Source: Candidatus Eiseniibacteriota bacterium (GTDB lineage Bacteria; Eisenbacteria; RBG-16-71-46). From it: a DNA stretch of 27,268 bases. Location of the stretch: the NCBI GenBank assembly GCA_005893365.1, contig VBPB01000005.1:1-27268 (forward strand). The letters run 5' to 3'. Under the pieces are notes generated by a model that worked only from the letters and a program-made list of their open reading frames with translations, was not told where the DNA came from and searched no databases. The first letter of the stretch is position 1. Each line of letters opens with the position of its first letter. Below, piece after piece: positions 1 to 8,259 of this stretch. The translations under genes and the position numbers were made by a program.

Positions 1-650
1 GCTTCCTTCCGCGCGTAACTGCTCGACGACATGGCGCCTGGACTCCCTTCGGGCGAGGTGGGCAGCCTGGCGATGACGCTCCGAGCGGCATGCCTGCTGA
101 GTTGCCTGGTCGCTCCGCCGGGTCCCTCCGACGCTTGCTCAAACTCTCTTGGACGGGGCCAAGTCGCGGGGTCCGCAAGGCAAATCGCAAGCCAGTCACT
201 GGCCGGCCCCTTCAATGACCTGCGGCACAACGGACTCGCCTTCCTGGGGGCATCATCCGGGGCGCCACCGCCGGTTGAGAAGTGTCGTCCCCGGCGGTCG
301 GGAGCCGCCCCCGGGGAATGACCTGCGGCACCGCGAAACTCAGCCTTTCTGGGGGCACCATCCGGGGCGCGCCCGCGCGGACCGGCGCTTTTTGAGAAGT
401 GTCGCCCCCGCCGGCACCGATCGGTAGACACCCCCGAGGGCCGGGCCCGCCCGCCACCGGACGCGCCGCGAACGGGGCCCGCCGGGGGCCCGCTCGAGCC
501 CAGCGGCGCGCAGGCCGCGCTCGTGGCCCCGGACGCCTCGCCCGTCCACTCGGGGCTAGGAAACCAGGGCTCCGGCGTGGTTGGCTGCGACAGTCTGTCC
601 GGCCGGAATGGGCCATGTCCCAGCATCTCACCGCTCGAAGGAGACCCCTG
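1..650. other. Leading region without a supported gene
   Basis: No open frame here has a convincing start, ribosome site or family resemblance. The frames that stay open are high-GC shadows rich in Arg, Pro and Gly. A minus-strand frame rich in Arg and Gln is open from about 145 to the left edge and could be the start of a gene lying outside the window, but it has no start codon or recognisable motif. The only structured content is the pair of direct repeats at 214-412. The promoter of the M13 peptidase should lie near 540-640, but I could not pick out a credible -35/-10 pair. Confidence 0.5.
214..412. repeat. Imperfect tandem direct repeat, two copies
   Basis: Two copies begin at 214 and 317 with the same 15-mer AATGACCTGCGGCAC. 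Each is followed by CTGGGGGCA(T/C)CATCCGGGGCG-like sequence (244 and 349) and then TTGAGAAGTGTCG (275 and 392). The order and spacing of the three blocks are kept (offsets 103, 105 and 117), so this is a duplicated unit of roughly 80-95 bp that has diverged between the blocks. It does not code for a recognisable peptide repeat. It may belong to a dispersed intergenic repeat family, which needs the rest of the genome to decide. Confidence 0.7.
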
Positions 651-2933
651 ATGTCGCACGCCACACGCACACACCTTGCCGCGCTCGCCCGCCCGTTCTT
701 CGCCATGATGCTGGCGTCGGGGCTCGGCTTCGTCACCGGCCCGGCCTCGGCCGGCAAGCCGATCGACCCGGCCAACATGGACACCTCGGTCAAGCCGGGG
801 GACGACTTCTACCATTACGCGAACGGCGGCTGGCTCAAGAACACGCCGATCCCGGCCAGCGAGAGCCGGTGGGGGGCCTTCTCGGAGGTGCTGGACCGTA
901 ACCAGCAGGTCCTGCACGGCATCCTGGAGGAGGCGGCCAAGAAGACCGACGCGCCCAAGGGCAGCGCCTGGCAGATGGTCGGCGACTTCTACGCCAGCGC
1001 GATGGACTCGGCGAAGGCCGAGGCCGACGGCACCAAGCCGCTCGACGACGAGTTCAAGCGCATCGCCGCGATCCAGACGGTCGCGGATCTCCAGGACGAG
1101 ATCGCCCGCGCGCAGGGCATGGGCGCCCGCGTCCCGTTCGCCCTCTTCGCCGGCCAGGACGCCAAGCACAGCACCGACGTGGTCGTGAACATCAGCCAGG
1201 CCGGCTTGAGCCTGCCGGACCGCGACTACTACACCAAGCAGGACGACGCCGCGAAGAAGCTGCGCGACCAGTATGTCGCCCACGTGACCAAGATGCTGAC
1301 GCTGGCCGGCGATGACGCCACCACCGCGGCCGCCGAGGCGCAGACCATCCTCGGCATCGAGACCCAGCTCGCCAACGCGTCGCTCACCCGCGTCCAGCGG
1401 CGCGACCCGGAGGCCAGCTACCACAAGATGACCTTCGACTCGCTCGGGACCATCACCCCGGCGATCCAGTGGGGCCGGATCTACGACGGCATGGGGATCG
1501 CCGACCGGGGCCCGCTGGTCCTGGGCCAGCCCGAGTTCATCAAGCAGGTGAACGCGATGATGACTTCGGTGCCGGTCGCCGACTGGCGCGTCTATCTCCG
1601 CTGGCACCTCCTGGACAACGCCGCCGCCTGGCTCAGCTCGGCCTTCGTGGACGAGGACTTCGACTTCGGCGGCCACATCCTCAACGGCACGACCGAGAAG
1701 CGCCCGCGCTGGAAGCGCTCCCTGCAGCTGGTCGACGGCAGCATCGGCGACGCGCTGGGACAGCTCTACGTGGAGAAGACGTTCGGTCCCGAGGCCAAGG
1801 CGCGGGCGCGGAAGATGGTGGACAACCTGCGCGCCGAGCTGCGCGACCGCATCCAGAATCTGGAATGGATGAGTGCCGAGACCAAGACGCAGGCGTTGCG
1901 CAAGCTCGACGCCTTCCAGGTCAAGGTCGGCTACACCGACAAGTGGAAGGACTACAGCACGGTCACCATCGACCGGGGCCCGGCGATCCTGAACGCCCTG
2001 CGCGCGGGGCAGTTCGAGTACAAGCGCAACCTCGCCAAGCTCGGCAAGCCGGTGGATCGCACCGAGTGGGGCATGACCCCGCCGACCGTCAACGCCTACT
2101 ACAACCCGCGCATGAACGAGATCGTGTTCCCGGCCGGCATCCTGCAGCCGCCGTTCTTCGACGCGCAGGCCGACGACGCGGTCAACTACGGCGGCATCGG
2201 CGCGGTGATCGGCCACGAGATGACGCACGGGTTCGACGACCAGGGTCGCAAGTCGGACGCCGACGGCAACCTCAAGGACTGGTGGACGCCCGCGGACGCC
2301 GAGAAGTACAACGTGCGCTCGAAGCTGGTCGAGACCCAGTACGACGGCTACGTGGCGATCGACACGCTGCACGTGAACGGCAAGCTGACGCTGGGCGAGA
2401 ACACCGCCGACCTGGGCGGCTTGAGCGTCGCCTACGGCGCGCTGCAGAAGGCGCTGAAGGGGAAGCCGCGCACCAAGATCGACGGCTTCACGCCGGAGCA
2501 GCGGTTCTTCCTGTCGTTCGCGCAGATCTGGCGCAACAACGCCCGGCCGGAGGCGGTCCGCCTGCGCATCGCCACCGACCCGCACTCGCCGGGGATGTTC
2601 CGCTGCAACGGGCCGCTCTCCAACATGGCCGAGTTCGAGGCGGCGTTCGGTCTCAAGGACACTGACCCGATGATGCGGCCGCTGGCGGAGCGCGCGAAGC
2701 TCTGGTCGGACGCGGACGCGCGGCCCGGCGAGGTCTGGAGCCCTCGCGGTCGAGTGGATGACGAGCGGGCGGGGCGGTCGAAGCCCCGCCCGTTCGCTTT
2801 GGTGCGCGATCGCTGGCTGGTGCTGTCGCCCACGCCCGCCACATCAGGAGGGACTTGTGTGACCTTGCCCTATCTCAACCGGAAGACCTTGGCGCTGAGG
2901 TCGGCCCGTCTGGCCCGGACCCGCACGACGTAG
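651..2933 (+). CDS. Secreted M13-family (neprilysin/PepO-like) zinc metallopeptidase with an extended C-terminus
   Basis: This M13 metalloendopeptidase should cleave oligopeptides outside the cytoplasm. The ATG at 651 is chosen because AAGGAG (638-643) lies 7 bases upstream and a Sec signal peptide follows: a positive start, a hydrophobic stretch, and an ASA cleavage site near residue 34. The M13 N-terminal domain begins at the DDFYHYANGGW block. The zinc site HEMTH is at residues 522-526, the third ligand and partner motif ENTAD at 583-587, and the substrate-binding NAYYNP block lies ahead of them. Family members normally end at a conserved Trp; here that Trp is codon 2703-2705, but the frame continues 75 residues from a TCG codon at 2706. 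This tail crosses a terminator-like hairpin and overlaps the convergent gene by 64 bp, so it may be a lost stop (TAG to TCG) or a sequence error. Confidence 0.9.
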   Translation: MSHATRTHLAALARPFFAMMLASGLGFVTGPASAGKPIDPANMDTSVKPGDDFYHYANGGWLKNTPIPASESRWGAFSEVLDRNQQVLHGILEEAAKKTDAPKGSAWQMVGDFYASAMDSAKAEADGTKPLDDEFKRIAAIQTVADLQDEIARAQGMGARVPFALFAGQDAKHSTDVVVNISQAGLSLPDRDYYTKQDDAAKKLRDQYVAHVTKMLTLAGDDATTAAAEAQTILGIETQLANASLTRVQRRDPEASYHKMTFDSLGTITPAIQWGRIYDGMGIADRGPLVLGQPEFIKQVNAMMTSVPVADWRVYLRWHLLDNAAAWLSSAFVDEDFDFGGHILNGTTEKRPRWKRSLQLVDGSIGDALGQLYVEKTFGPEAKARARKMVDNLRAELRDRIQNLEWMSAETKTQALRKLDAFQVKVGYTDKWKDYSTVTIDRGPAILNALRAGQFEYKRNLAKLGKPVDRTEWGMTPPTVNAYYNPRMNEIVFPAGILQPPFFDAQADDAVNYGGIGAVIGHEMTHGFDDQGRKSDADGNLKDWWTPADAEKYNVRSKLVETQYDGYVAIDTLHVNGKLTLGENTADLGGLSVAYGALQKALKGKPRTKIDGFTPEQRFFLSFAQIWRNNARPEAVRLRIATDPHSPGMFRCNGPLSNMAEFEAAFGLKDTDPMMRPLAERAKLWSDADARPGEVWSPRGRVDDERAGRSKPRPFALVRDRWLVLSPTPATSGGTCVTLPYLNRKTLALRSARLARTRTT
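2762..2800 (+). terminator. Terminator-like hairpin inside the M13 C-terminal tail
   Basis: A 14-bp stem (2762-2775 with 2783-2796, one G-T wobble) encloses the 7-base loop GGTCGAA, followed by C and TTT. The GC-rich stem and short T run resemble an intrinsic terminator. It lies 57 bases after the conserved terminal Trp codon of the M13 peptidase, where a terminator would be expected if the gene originally stopped there. It could also serve the convergent gene on the other strand. Confidence 0.55.
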
Positions 2934-5371
2934 AGACCCGCCCGCATAGGCCGCCCGTCGTCGTCACGCCCGTCCCAATCCACGTACCGGTCACCAGCCA
3001 TCATGGTCCCGCTGTGAAGGTGACGCACGATCCGACCGGCGAGGTCGTACAGGGCGACCGCTACCGCCCCGGTCTCAGGCAGGTAGAAGTCGAAAGCCAC
3101 GGTCCCGTAGAATGGGTCCGGCGTCGCACGCAACTGGGCTCGCGACTGGGCCACGGGTGGCTGATCAACGCCCGAGACGCTCTGGTAGATTCCACCAAAG
3201 TAAGAATGCGACAGGTTCAGGATGCTGGTGAAGCCGCCGCCCACACAAACCAATCCATTGCTCAGGGCAATGGTTCCCACACCCGAACCGTAGAGCAGGC
3301 TTGGGTTCCAACTGGTAGCCGCGGCGGTGCCTGCATCGATCGCCGCTAGGCCGTAGCGCACTTGACCGCCAATGCTGGTGAAGATGCCGCCAGCATAGAC
3401 AGCGCTTCCGTTTACCGCGAGGGCGCCTAGCAGGGGACTTGCGTCATTCTGGACATTCGGGTTCCAGCTCGTCGGGTTACCCGTGATGGCATCAATCGCG
3501 GCGATGGCGTTGCGCGTCTGGCCGCCGATCGTGGTAAACCTGCCACCGGCATACACGGTGCCTCCATTGACCGCCAGTGCTAGGAGCTCTGCATTTGCAT
3601 CTGGATTCCAGCTCGTCGCGCTGCCGGTGGTGGCGTCCAGGGCGGCGATATGGCGGCGTGGCTGGCCGCCGATCGTGGTAAAATACCCGCCCGCGTAGAC
3701 CGTGCCCCCGCTCACGACCAGTGCCGTGGGGACGGAGTTGGCGCCTGGATTCCAGCTGGTGGCCAACCCTGTCGCGGCATCGAGTGCCGCGATGTCATTG
3801 CGAGGCTGGGCACCAATGCTGGTGAAGACCCCGCCCACGTAGACCGTGCTACCGTCCAGTGCTAGGGTACCGATTTGGCTGCTGGCCGGTGGGTTGGGGT
3901 TCCAGCTGGTAGCCGAGCCGACGGTCGCATCCAAGGCGGCGATACCGTGGCGGGGCTGACCGCCGACGGTGGCGAAGTTGCCGCCAACGTAAACAGCGCC
4001 TCCGTTCGTCGCAAGGGCCAGGACCCTGTCGTCGGCATTCGGATTCCATCCTGTGGCATTGCCGGTGGTGGCATCCAGCGCGGCGAGGTTCTTGCGTGCT
4101 TGACCGCCGATGATGGTGAACGAGCCGCCGGCATAGATTCGCCCTCCGCTCACGCCCATGGCGTAAACCCAGTCGGCCGGGTTCGGATTCCAGCCGCCGA
4201 CGATGCCCGTGGCGGCGTCGATTGCGGCTAGGTAGTTGCGCGGCTGACCACCCATGCTCGTGAAGGATCCACCGGCGTAGACGACACCGCCAGATGCCAC
4301 CATAGCCCGAACGGTGCTGTTCCCGACGGGATTCCAGGCCGTGGCATTGCCAGTGGTGGCATCCAGCGCGGCGATGAAGTTGCGCGTCTGACCGCCGATG
4401 CTGGAGAAGGTCCCTCCAGCGTAGATCGTGGTACCGCTCTTCACCAGGGCCAGGACAGCACTGTTCGCGCTGGGATTCCAGCCTATGGGGTTACCAGTGG
4501 TGACATCCAGCGCGGCGATGAAGTTGCGCCCCAGACCGCCGATCGTGGTGAACAAGCCACCAGCGTAGACCCGACCCTCTCCCACCGCGAGGGTGTAGAC
4601 GTTGTCGTTCGCGTTCGGATTCCATCCTGTCGCGTTGCCCGTGCCGGCATCGAGTGCCGCAAGGTGGAATCGTGTCTGACCCCCGATGGTAGTGAAGTAC
4701 CCCCCGGCGTAGACTGTGCCGCCGCTTACGGCGAGGGCGTCCACCAAATTGTTCGCGTTTGGGCTCCATCCTGTCGCGATGCCAGTGCTATCGAGTGCTG
4801 CGATGTGGTTGCGTGGTTGACCACCGATGGTGCTGAAGAAACCACCGACGTAGACCGTGCTGCCGCTTACCGCAAGGGCGCGCACCTCACCATTCGGGTT
4901 CGGGTTCCATGCGATGAGGTTCCCACCGACATCAAGATGAGCAACGTTATTGCGCGGCTGACCGAGGACGGCGCTGAAGCCTCCACCGATGTACCACCCG
5001 CCACCTCCATCAGGCGCGGCTGCAAAAATGGTGCCTGCAACCAGCGGGAACGGTGCCATTGGCGAACCGGAGATGGGGTTAATCGCCGTCCATCCGCCCG
5101 TGGCCGGGCCCACTCGAGTGAACGCGCCACCGATATAGACCGTATTACCCGAAACCGCGACGGCGTCCACCAAGCCATCGGTGGCCCACCAGTCAGTTCG
5201 AATGCTCTGGGCTTGGACTTCGACCGACAGAACGACGAGTTCAAGGAGCGCGCAGGTAGCCAGGGCGCACGACCGTAGCACCGGGCGGCCCGACGGTGAA
5301 TGGCGCCGACTACGACCAAGATGGAACTCCTGCGGGGGGCATTGGCGGCGCACCCCGCGCCTGAGACGCAT
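2870..5371 (-). CDS. Secreted 14-repeat beta-propeller protein (DUF5122-like) with FlgD-like C-terminal sorting domain
   Basis: The start at 5371 is the second of two adjacent ATGs, with GGGAGG 4-5 bases upstream; the first ATG is too close to it. Residues about 31-54 form a signal peptide ending VQA. Residues about 68-732 hold 14 repeats of about 47 residues with the pattern VYAGGxFTxIGGQxRNxIAALDxxTGxxxxWNPNAN, matching the DUF5122/delta-60 propeller type. The last 100 residues carry a FlgD-like Ig domain with the core YVDWDGRDDDG and a final GLYVVRVRA...KVFRLR strand, the form used as an outer-membrane secretion or sorting tail in FCB-type bacteria. The ligand and role are unknown. The DNA is visibly lower in GC and freer in codon use than the neighbours, which suggests fast repeat expansion or transfer. 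It overlaps the 3' end of the M13 frame tail to tail. Confidence 0.85.
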   Translation of the reverse strand: MRLRRGVRRQCPPQEFHLGRSRRHSPSGRPVLRSCALATCALLELVVLSVEVQAQSIRTDWWATDGLVDAVAVSGNTVYIGGAFTRVGPATGGWTAINPISGSPMAPFPLVAGTIFAAAPDGGGGWYIGGGFSAVLGQPRNNVAHLDVGGNLIAWNPNPNGEVRALAVSGSTVYVGGFFSTIGGQPRNHIAALDSTGIATGWSPNANNLVDALAVSGGTVYAGGYFTTIGGQTRFHLAALDAGTGNATGWNPNANDNVYTLAVGEGRVYAGGLFTTIGGLGRNFIAALDVTTGNPIGWNPSANSAVLALVKSGTTIYAGGTFSSIGGQTRNFIAALDATTGNATAWNPVGNSTVRAMVASGGVVYAGGSFTSMGGQPRNYLAAIDAATGIVGGWNPNPADWVYAMGVSGGRIYAGGSFTIIGGQARKNLAALDATTGNATGWNPNADDRVLALATNGGAVYVGGNFATVGGQPRHGIAALDATVGSATSWNPNPPASSQIGTLALDGSTVYVGGVFTSIGAQPRNDIAALDAATGLATSWNPGANSVPTALVVSGGTVYAGGYFTTIGGQPRRHIAALDATTGSATSWNPDANAELLALAVNGGTVYAGGRFTTIGGQTRNAIAAIDAITGNPTSWNPNVQNDASPLLGALAVNGSAVYAGGIFTSIGGQVRYGLAAIDAGTAAATSWNPSLLYGSGVGTIALSNGLVCVGGGFTSILNLSHSYFGGIYQSVSGVDQPPVAQSRAQLRATPDPFYGTVAFDFYLPETGAVAVALYDLAGRIVRHLHSGTMMAGDRYVDWDGRDDDGRPMRAGLYVVRVRARRADLSAKVFRLR
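3176..5170 (-). repeat. Coding tandem repeat of about 141-150 bp, 14 units
   Basis: The propeller repeats are visible at DNA level: phrases such as GTAGTTGCGCGGCTGACC and CAGCGCGGCGATGAAGTTGC recur on the plus strand about every 140-150 bp. Units 3-12 are the most alike; the first, second and last have diverged. Such arrays commonly change copy number by recombination. Confidence 0.8.
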
Positions 5372-5690
5372 CATACCTCCCACGCTGAACCACACTTGAG
5401 GTTTAAGGGCGGACCGGCATCCGATCACTGGCACGATTCTACCATCCTCACCAGGCAGTCCGGCGTGGCGTCGAGGCGCTACGGCTGCCGCTGCGCTGCT
5501 GGCCGGGCGCGTCGGGGAGGTGTGGGGCGGAAACCAACGGCCATCACCAGTTCACCACGAAGGAGCGAGCGGGCGGGGCAGTCTCAATCGAAGCAGCGAT
5601 CAACGGCTGAGGAGTCGAAGGGAGATCCGTGCCTCGACGAATCAAGCCAACGATCGCAACTGCTGCTATGAAATCGCGCTTGCTTGAGCG
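5372..5690. other. Intergenic region of about 320 bp, no supported gene
   Basis: Between the start of the propeller gene and the end of the thioredoxin-fold gene I see no credible CDS. The DNA is mixed in GC like the propeller gene. A 14-base block, CGAGCGGGCGGGGC at 5566-5579, is identical to the left arm of the terminator-like hairpin at 2762-2775, and both are followed by TCGAAGC within a few bases. Here the pairing right arm is absent. The promoter of the propeller gene should lie around 5390-5480 but is not clear. Confidence 0.5.
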
Positions 5691-6278
5691 CTAGAGCGGC
5701 CGCGGCCGCCCCTCGGGGCGCGCCGGGGCGGGCTCGGCGAGCAGGGCGGCGAGCGTGGCGAGCGTGCCGGGCGCCCACCAGTCCACGTCGCCCGGCTGGG
5801 CGACCGCCAGGCGGCCGGCGCGGTCGACGACGTAGGTGTAGGGGAGGCTCGGACACGGCAGCACCGCCCGCAGGTCGCCGCGGCCGTCGAGCAGGACGCT
5901 GAGCCGCAGGCGCTGGCGCGCGACGAAGCGGGTGACGGAGGGGAAGGGGTCGAAGCACACCACCAGGGTGGTGAGCCCCTGCAGCGCCGGCAGCCGCCGC
6001 AACGAGTCGAGACCCGCCGCCTCGGCGCGGCTCCCCTGTTCCCACGGCGCCCAGTAGTGGAGCAGCAGCACGCCGCCGCCCGCCTCCAGCCGCCGCGAGC
6101 CGATCGGGACCGCGGGCAGCGTCATGCCGAGCGTGACCGGCCGGCGCGCCGCGGCGGCGATGAGCGCGAGCGGGCGCGGGCGCTCGCCGGGGCGCGCCAC
6201 GGTCCAGAGCTGCGAGCGCACGGCGATCGAGCTCGTGGCCAGGAGGATGAGCGTGGCGATCGCGACCCGGGGTCTCAT
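5691..6278 (-). CDS. TlpA/ResA-like thioredoxin-fold protein without the catalytic CxxC
   Basis: This is a 195-residue exported or membrane-anchored protein with an N-terminal hydrophobic segment (residues 5-20). The fold signature is that of TlpA/ResA/AhpC-type thioredoxins: the block LLLHYWAPWEQGSRAE at residues 71-86 stands where the family has WASWCGPCRAE, and SLPYTYVVDRAGRLA (144-158) carries the conserved cis-proline, Pro146. The two cysteines of the active site are replaced by Glu80 and Ser83, so classical dithiol chemistry is impossible; Cys108 and Cys142 lie elsewhere. It may be a binding or scaffold protein. It sits 49 bp downstream of cstA on the same strand and is probably co-transcribed. 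No clear ribosome site precedes the ATG. Confidence 0.7.
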   Translation of the reverse strand: MRPRVAIATLILLATSSIAVRSQLWTVARPGERPRPLALIAAAARRPVTLGMTLPAVPIGSRRLEAGGGVLLLHYWAPWEQGSRAEAAGLDSLRRLPALQGLTTLVVCFDPFPSVTRFVARQRLRLSVLLDGRGDLRAVLPCPSLPYTYVVDRAGRLAVAQPGDVDWWAPGTLATLAALLAEPAPARPEGRPRPL

Positions 6279-6327
6279 CGGGAGTCGTCACCCGCGACCC
6301 GAGCGCTCCGGGTCGGGCGACCGGCGC

Positions 6328-8187
6328 TCACGGCGCCGCGGTCTCGGGCAGCGCCGGGTCCCGCGCCATCACCGAGGCGCGCCGGCCGCGCAGCACCGCG
6401 ACCCAGCGCGGTACGCTGTCGGCGAGCACCACCAGCAGCAGCGCCATGATGACCAGCGTCACCAGGCACTGGATGCGCGCGGGCCAGGGGGCGGCGAGGA
6501 ACGCCGCCGACAGGTCGGGGGCCCCGGCCCTGAGCTGCGGCGCCAGGTAGTTGACGCTCAGGTTGAGCCAGCCGGCGGTGAGCGTGTTGACGCACATGAA
6601 CGCGAGCGGGACCAGGGTGCAGGCGAGGTAGCGGGACTTGCCGGTATTGATCAGCCAGGAGGTGCCGATCGCGAGTGCAAAGGCCGCGAGCAGCTGGTTC
6701 GCGACGCCCAGCATGGGCCACAGGGCGCTCACCGTGCCGGTCTCAAGGAAGTAGCCCCAGGCGCCGACCGCCAGCGCGCTGAACAGGAGCGAGGGCGTGA
6801 GGCCCCGCCACGAGCCGAGCGCGGGCGCCACCATGCTGCCGACCTCCTGGAGCATGTAGCGCGTGACGCGCGTGCCGGTGTCGATCAGCGTGAGCACGAA
6901 CATCGCCTCGAACATGATGGCGAAGTGGTACCAGAACGACATCAGCCCGCGCATCTTGGGCAGGCCCGAGAACACCTGCGCCATGCCGACCGCGAGCGAG
7001 ACCGCCCCGCCGGTCCGGCCGCTCAGCGTCTCGCCCACCTGGGCCTCGAGGTCGTGCAGGTGCTGCACCGCCAGCCCGAGCTTGGCGAACACCTCGGGCC
7101 GGCAATTGATGGCGAAGTAGTCGTTGGGGTGGAGCGCGCAGGCGGCGATCAGCGCGATCACGCCCACGAAGCCCTCGAGCACCATCGCCCCGTAGGCGAT
7201 GGGCAGGATGTCGCGCTCGCGCTCGATCATCTTGGGCGTCGTGCCGGAGGCGATCAGCGAGTGGAACCCGGAGATGGCCCCGCAGGCGATGGTGATGAAC
7301 ACGAACGGGAAGACGGCGCCCGGGAACACCGGCCCGCCGCTGAGGTAGGGGCTGAACGCCGGCATCTGCAGGCGCGGGTTGACCAGGATCACGCCGACCG
7401 CCAGCAGCAGCACCGCGCCGATCTTCATGAACGAGGACAGGTAGTCGCGCGGGCAGAGCAGCAGCCACACCGGCAGCACCGAGGCGACGAAGCCGTAGGC
7501 CATGATGGCGTAGCCGATGGTCGGCCGCGTATGGCGGAACCAGGCGTTGAGCGGCGACTGCTGCACCCAGGCGCCGGCGCCGACCGCGGCCAGCAGCAGG
7601 ACCACGCCGATCGCGGTGGCCGAGCGCACCGCGCCCGGCCGGATGCGATAGGTCCACAGCCCCATCGCCAGCGCGATCGGGATGGTGCAGGCGATGCTGA
7701 ACACGCCCCAGGCGCTCTGCTTGAGCGAGTTCACCACCACCAGCGCCATCACCGCGAGCGCCACGGTCATGACGAACACGATGGCGATGGCGGTGGCCGA
7801 GCCGGTGAGCGGGCCCACCTGCTCGCGGGCGATGTTGGCGAGCGAGCGGCCGCCGCCGCGCACCGAGGCGGTGAGGATCACCAGGTCGTGGACGCCGCCG
7901 GCCAGGACCGAGCCGACCAGCAGCCACAGGAACCCCGGCAGGTAGCCGAACTGGGCGGCCAGCACCGGGCCGATGAGCGGGCCCGCGCCGGCGATGGCGG
8001 CGAAATGGTGGCCGAACAGCACCCAGCGGTGCGTGGGCACGTAGTCGCGGCCGTCGCGCCGGGTGTGGGCGGGAGTGCGGCGCAGGTCGTCCAAGGTCGC
8101 GACCTTGGCGGCCAGGAAGGCGCCGTAAGTGCGGTAGGCGATCAGCGCCACCAGCGCCGAGACGATGACGAGGTAGAGGGCCGGCAA
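6328..8187 (-). CDS. cstA: CstA-family carbon-starvation/peptide or pyruvate transporter
   Basis: This 619-residue polytopic membrane protein is of the CstA/BtsT family, whose members import peptides or pyruvate across the inner membrane, often under nutrient limitation. The family hallmark FGHHFAAIAGAGPLIGP is at residues 58-74, followed by the GGVHD block and many hydrophobic segments through the CstA N- and C-terminal domains. Its length is slightly below the 690-720 residues of the Escherichia coli proteins. The start is TTG at 8187, supported by AGGGG six bases upstream; no ATG fits. The substrate cannot be read from the sequence. A palindrome lies over the putative promoter just upstream, and the thioredoxin-fold gene follows downstream. 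Confidence 0.92.
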   Translation of the reverse strand: MPALYLVIVSALVALIAYRTYGAFLAAKVATLDDLRRTPAHTRRDGRDYVPTHRWVLFGHHFAAIAGAGPLIGPVLAAQFGYLPGFLWLLVGSVLAGGVHDLVILTASVRGGGRSLANIAREQVGPLTGSATAIAIVFVMTVALAVMALVVVNSLKQSAWGVFSIACTIPIALAMGLWTYRIRPGAVRSATAIGVVLLLAAVGAGAWVQQSPLNAWFRHTRPTIGYAIMAYGFVASVLPVWLLLCPRDYLSSFMKIGAVLLLAVGVILVNPRLQMPAFSPYLSGGPVFPGAVFPFVFITIACGAISGFHSLIASGTTPKMIERERDILPIAYGAMVLEGFVGVIALIAACALHPNDYFAINCRPEVFAKLGLAVQHLHDLEAQVGETLSGRTGGAVSLAVGMAQVFSGLPKMRGLMSFWYHFAIMFEAMFVLTLIDTGTRVTRYMLQEVGSMVAPALGSWRGLTPSLLFSALAVGAWGYFLETGTVSALWPMLGVANQLLAAFALAIGTSWLINTGKSRYLACTLVPLAFMCVNTLTAGWLNLSVNYLAPQLRAGAPDLSAAFLAAPWPARIQCLVTLVIMALLLVVLADSVPRWVAVLRGRRASVMARDPALPETAAP

Positions 8188-8211
8188 TGCGTTCCCCTGG
8201 GGACGGGCTAG

Positions 8212-8253
8212 GACTCGGCGCCGAGTCTAAGACCCGCGCGCGGCCCGCCACAA
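8212..8253 (-). promoter_or_regulatory. Candidate cstA promoter with a palindromic operator
   Basis: On the minus strand TTGTGG (8253-8248) and TTAGAC (8230-8225) are 17 bases apart, a plausible -35/-10 pair ahead of cstA. A perfect 16-bp palindrome, GACTCGGCGCCGAGTC (8212-8227), overlaps the -10 and the expected start of transcription, the usual place for a repressor site. The -10 match is weak. The palindrome could instead form an RNA hairpin ending transcription of the upstream HD-GYP gene. Confidence 0.4.
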
Positions 8254-8259
8254 GGACGG

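Noticed and set aside
1..150. Minus-strand partial gene, possibly a transposase or HTH start, at the left edge
   Set aside because: The frame is open and Arg/Gln-rich but lacks a start codon, ribosome site or recognisable motif.
3176..5170. CRISPR or noncoding satellite
   Set aside because: The period of about 141-150 bp keeps the reading frame and encodes a propeller repeat; no short repeat-spacer pattern.
2762..5594. 14-base identical blocks (2762-2775 and 5566-5579) flanking the propeller gene as insertion duplications
   Set aside because: The blocks are purely G/C-rich apart from one A, and the flanks differ; chance or shared terminator origin is as likely.
6124..8211. Long plus-strand open frame opposite cstA (695 codons) and similar ones opposite pilB and others
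   Set aside because: They are antisense to genes with clear family motifs and encode His/Arg/Asp/Gly-rich sequence typical of high-GC shadow frames.
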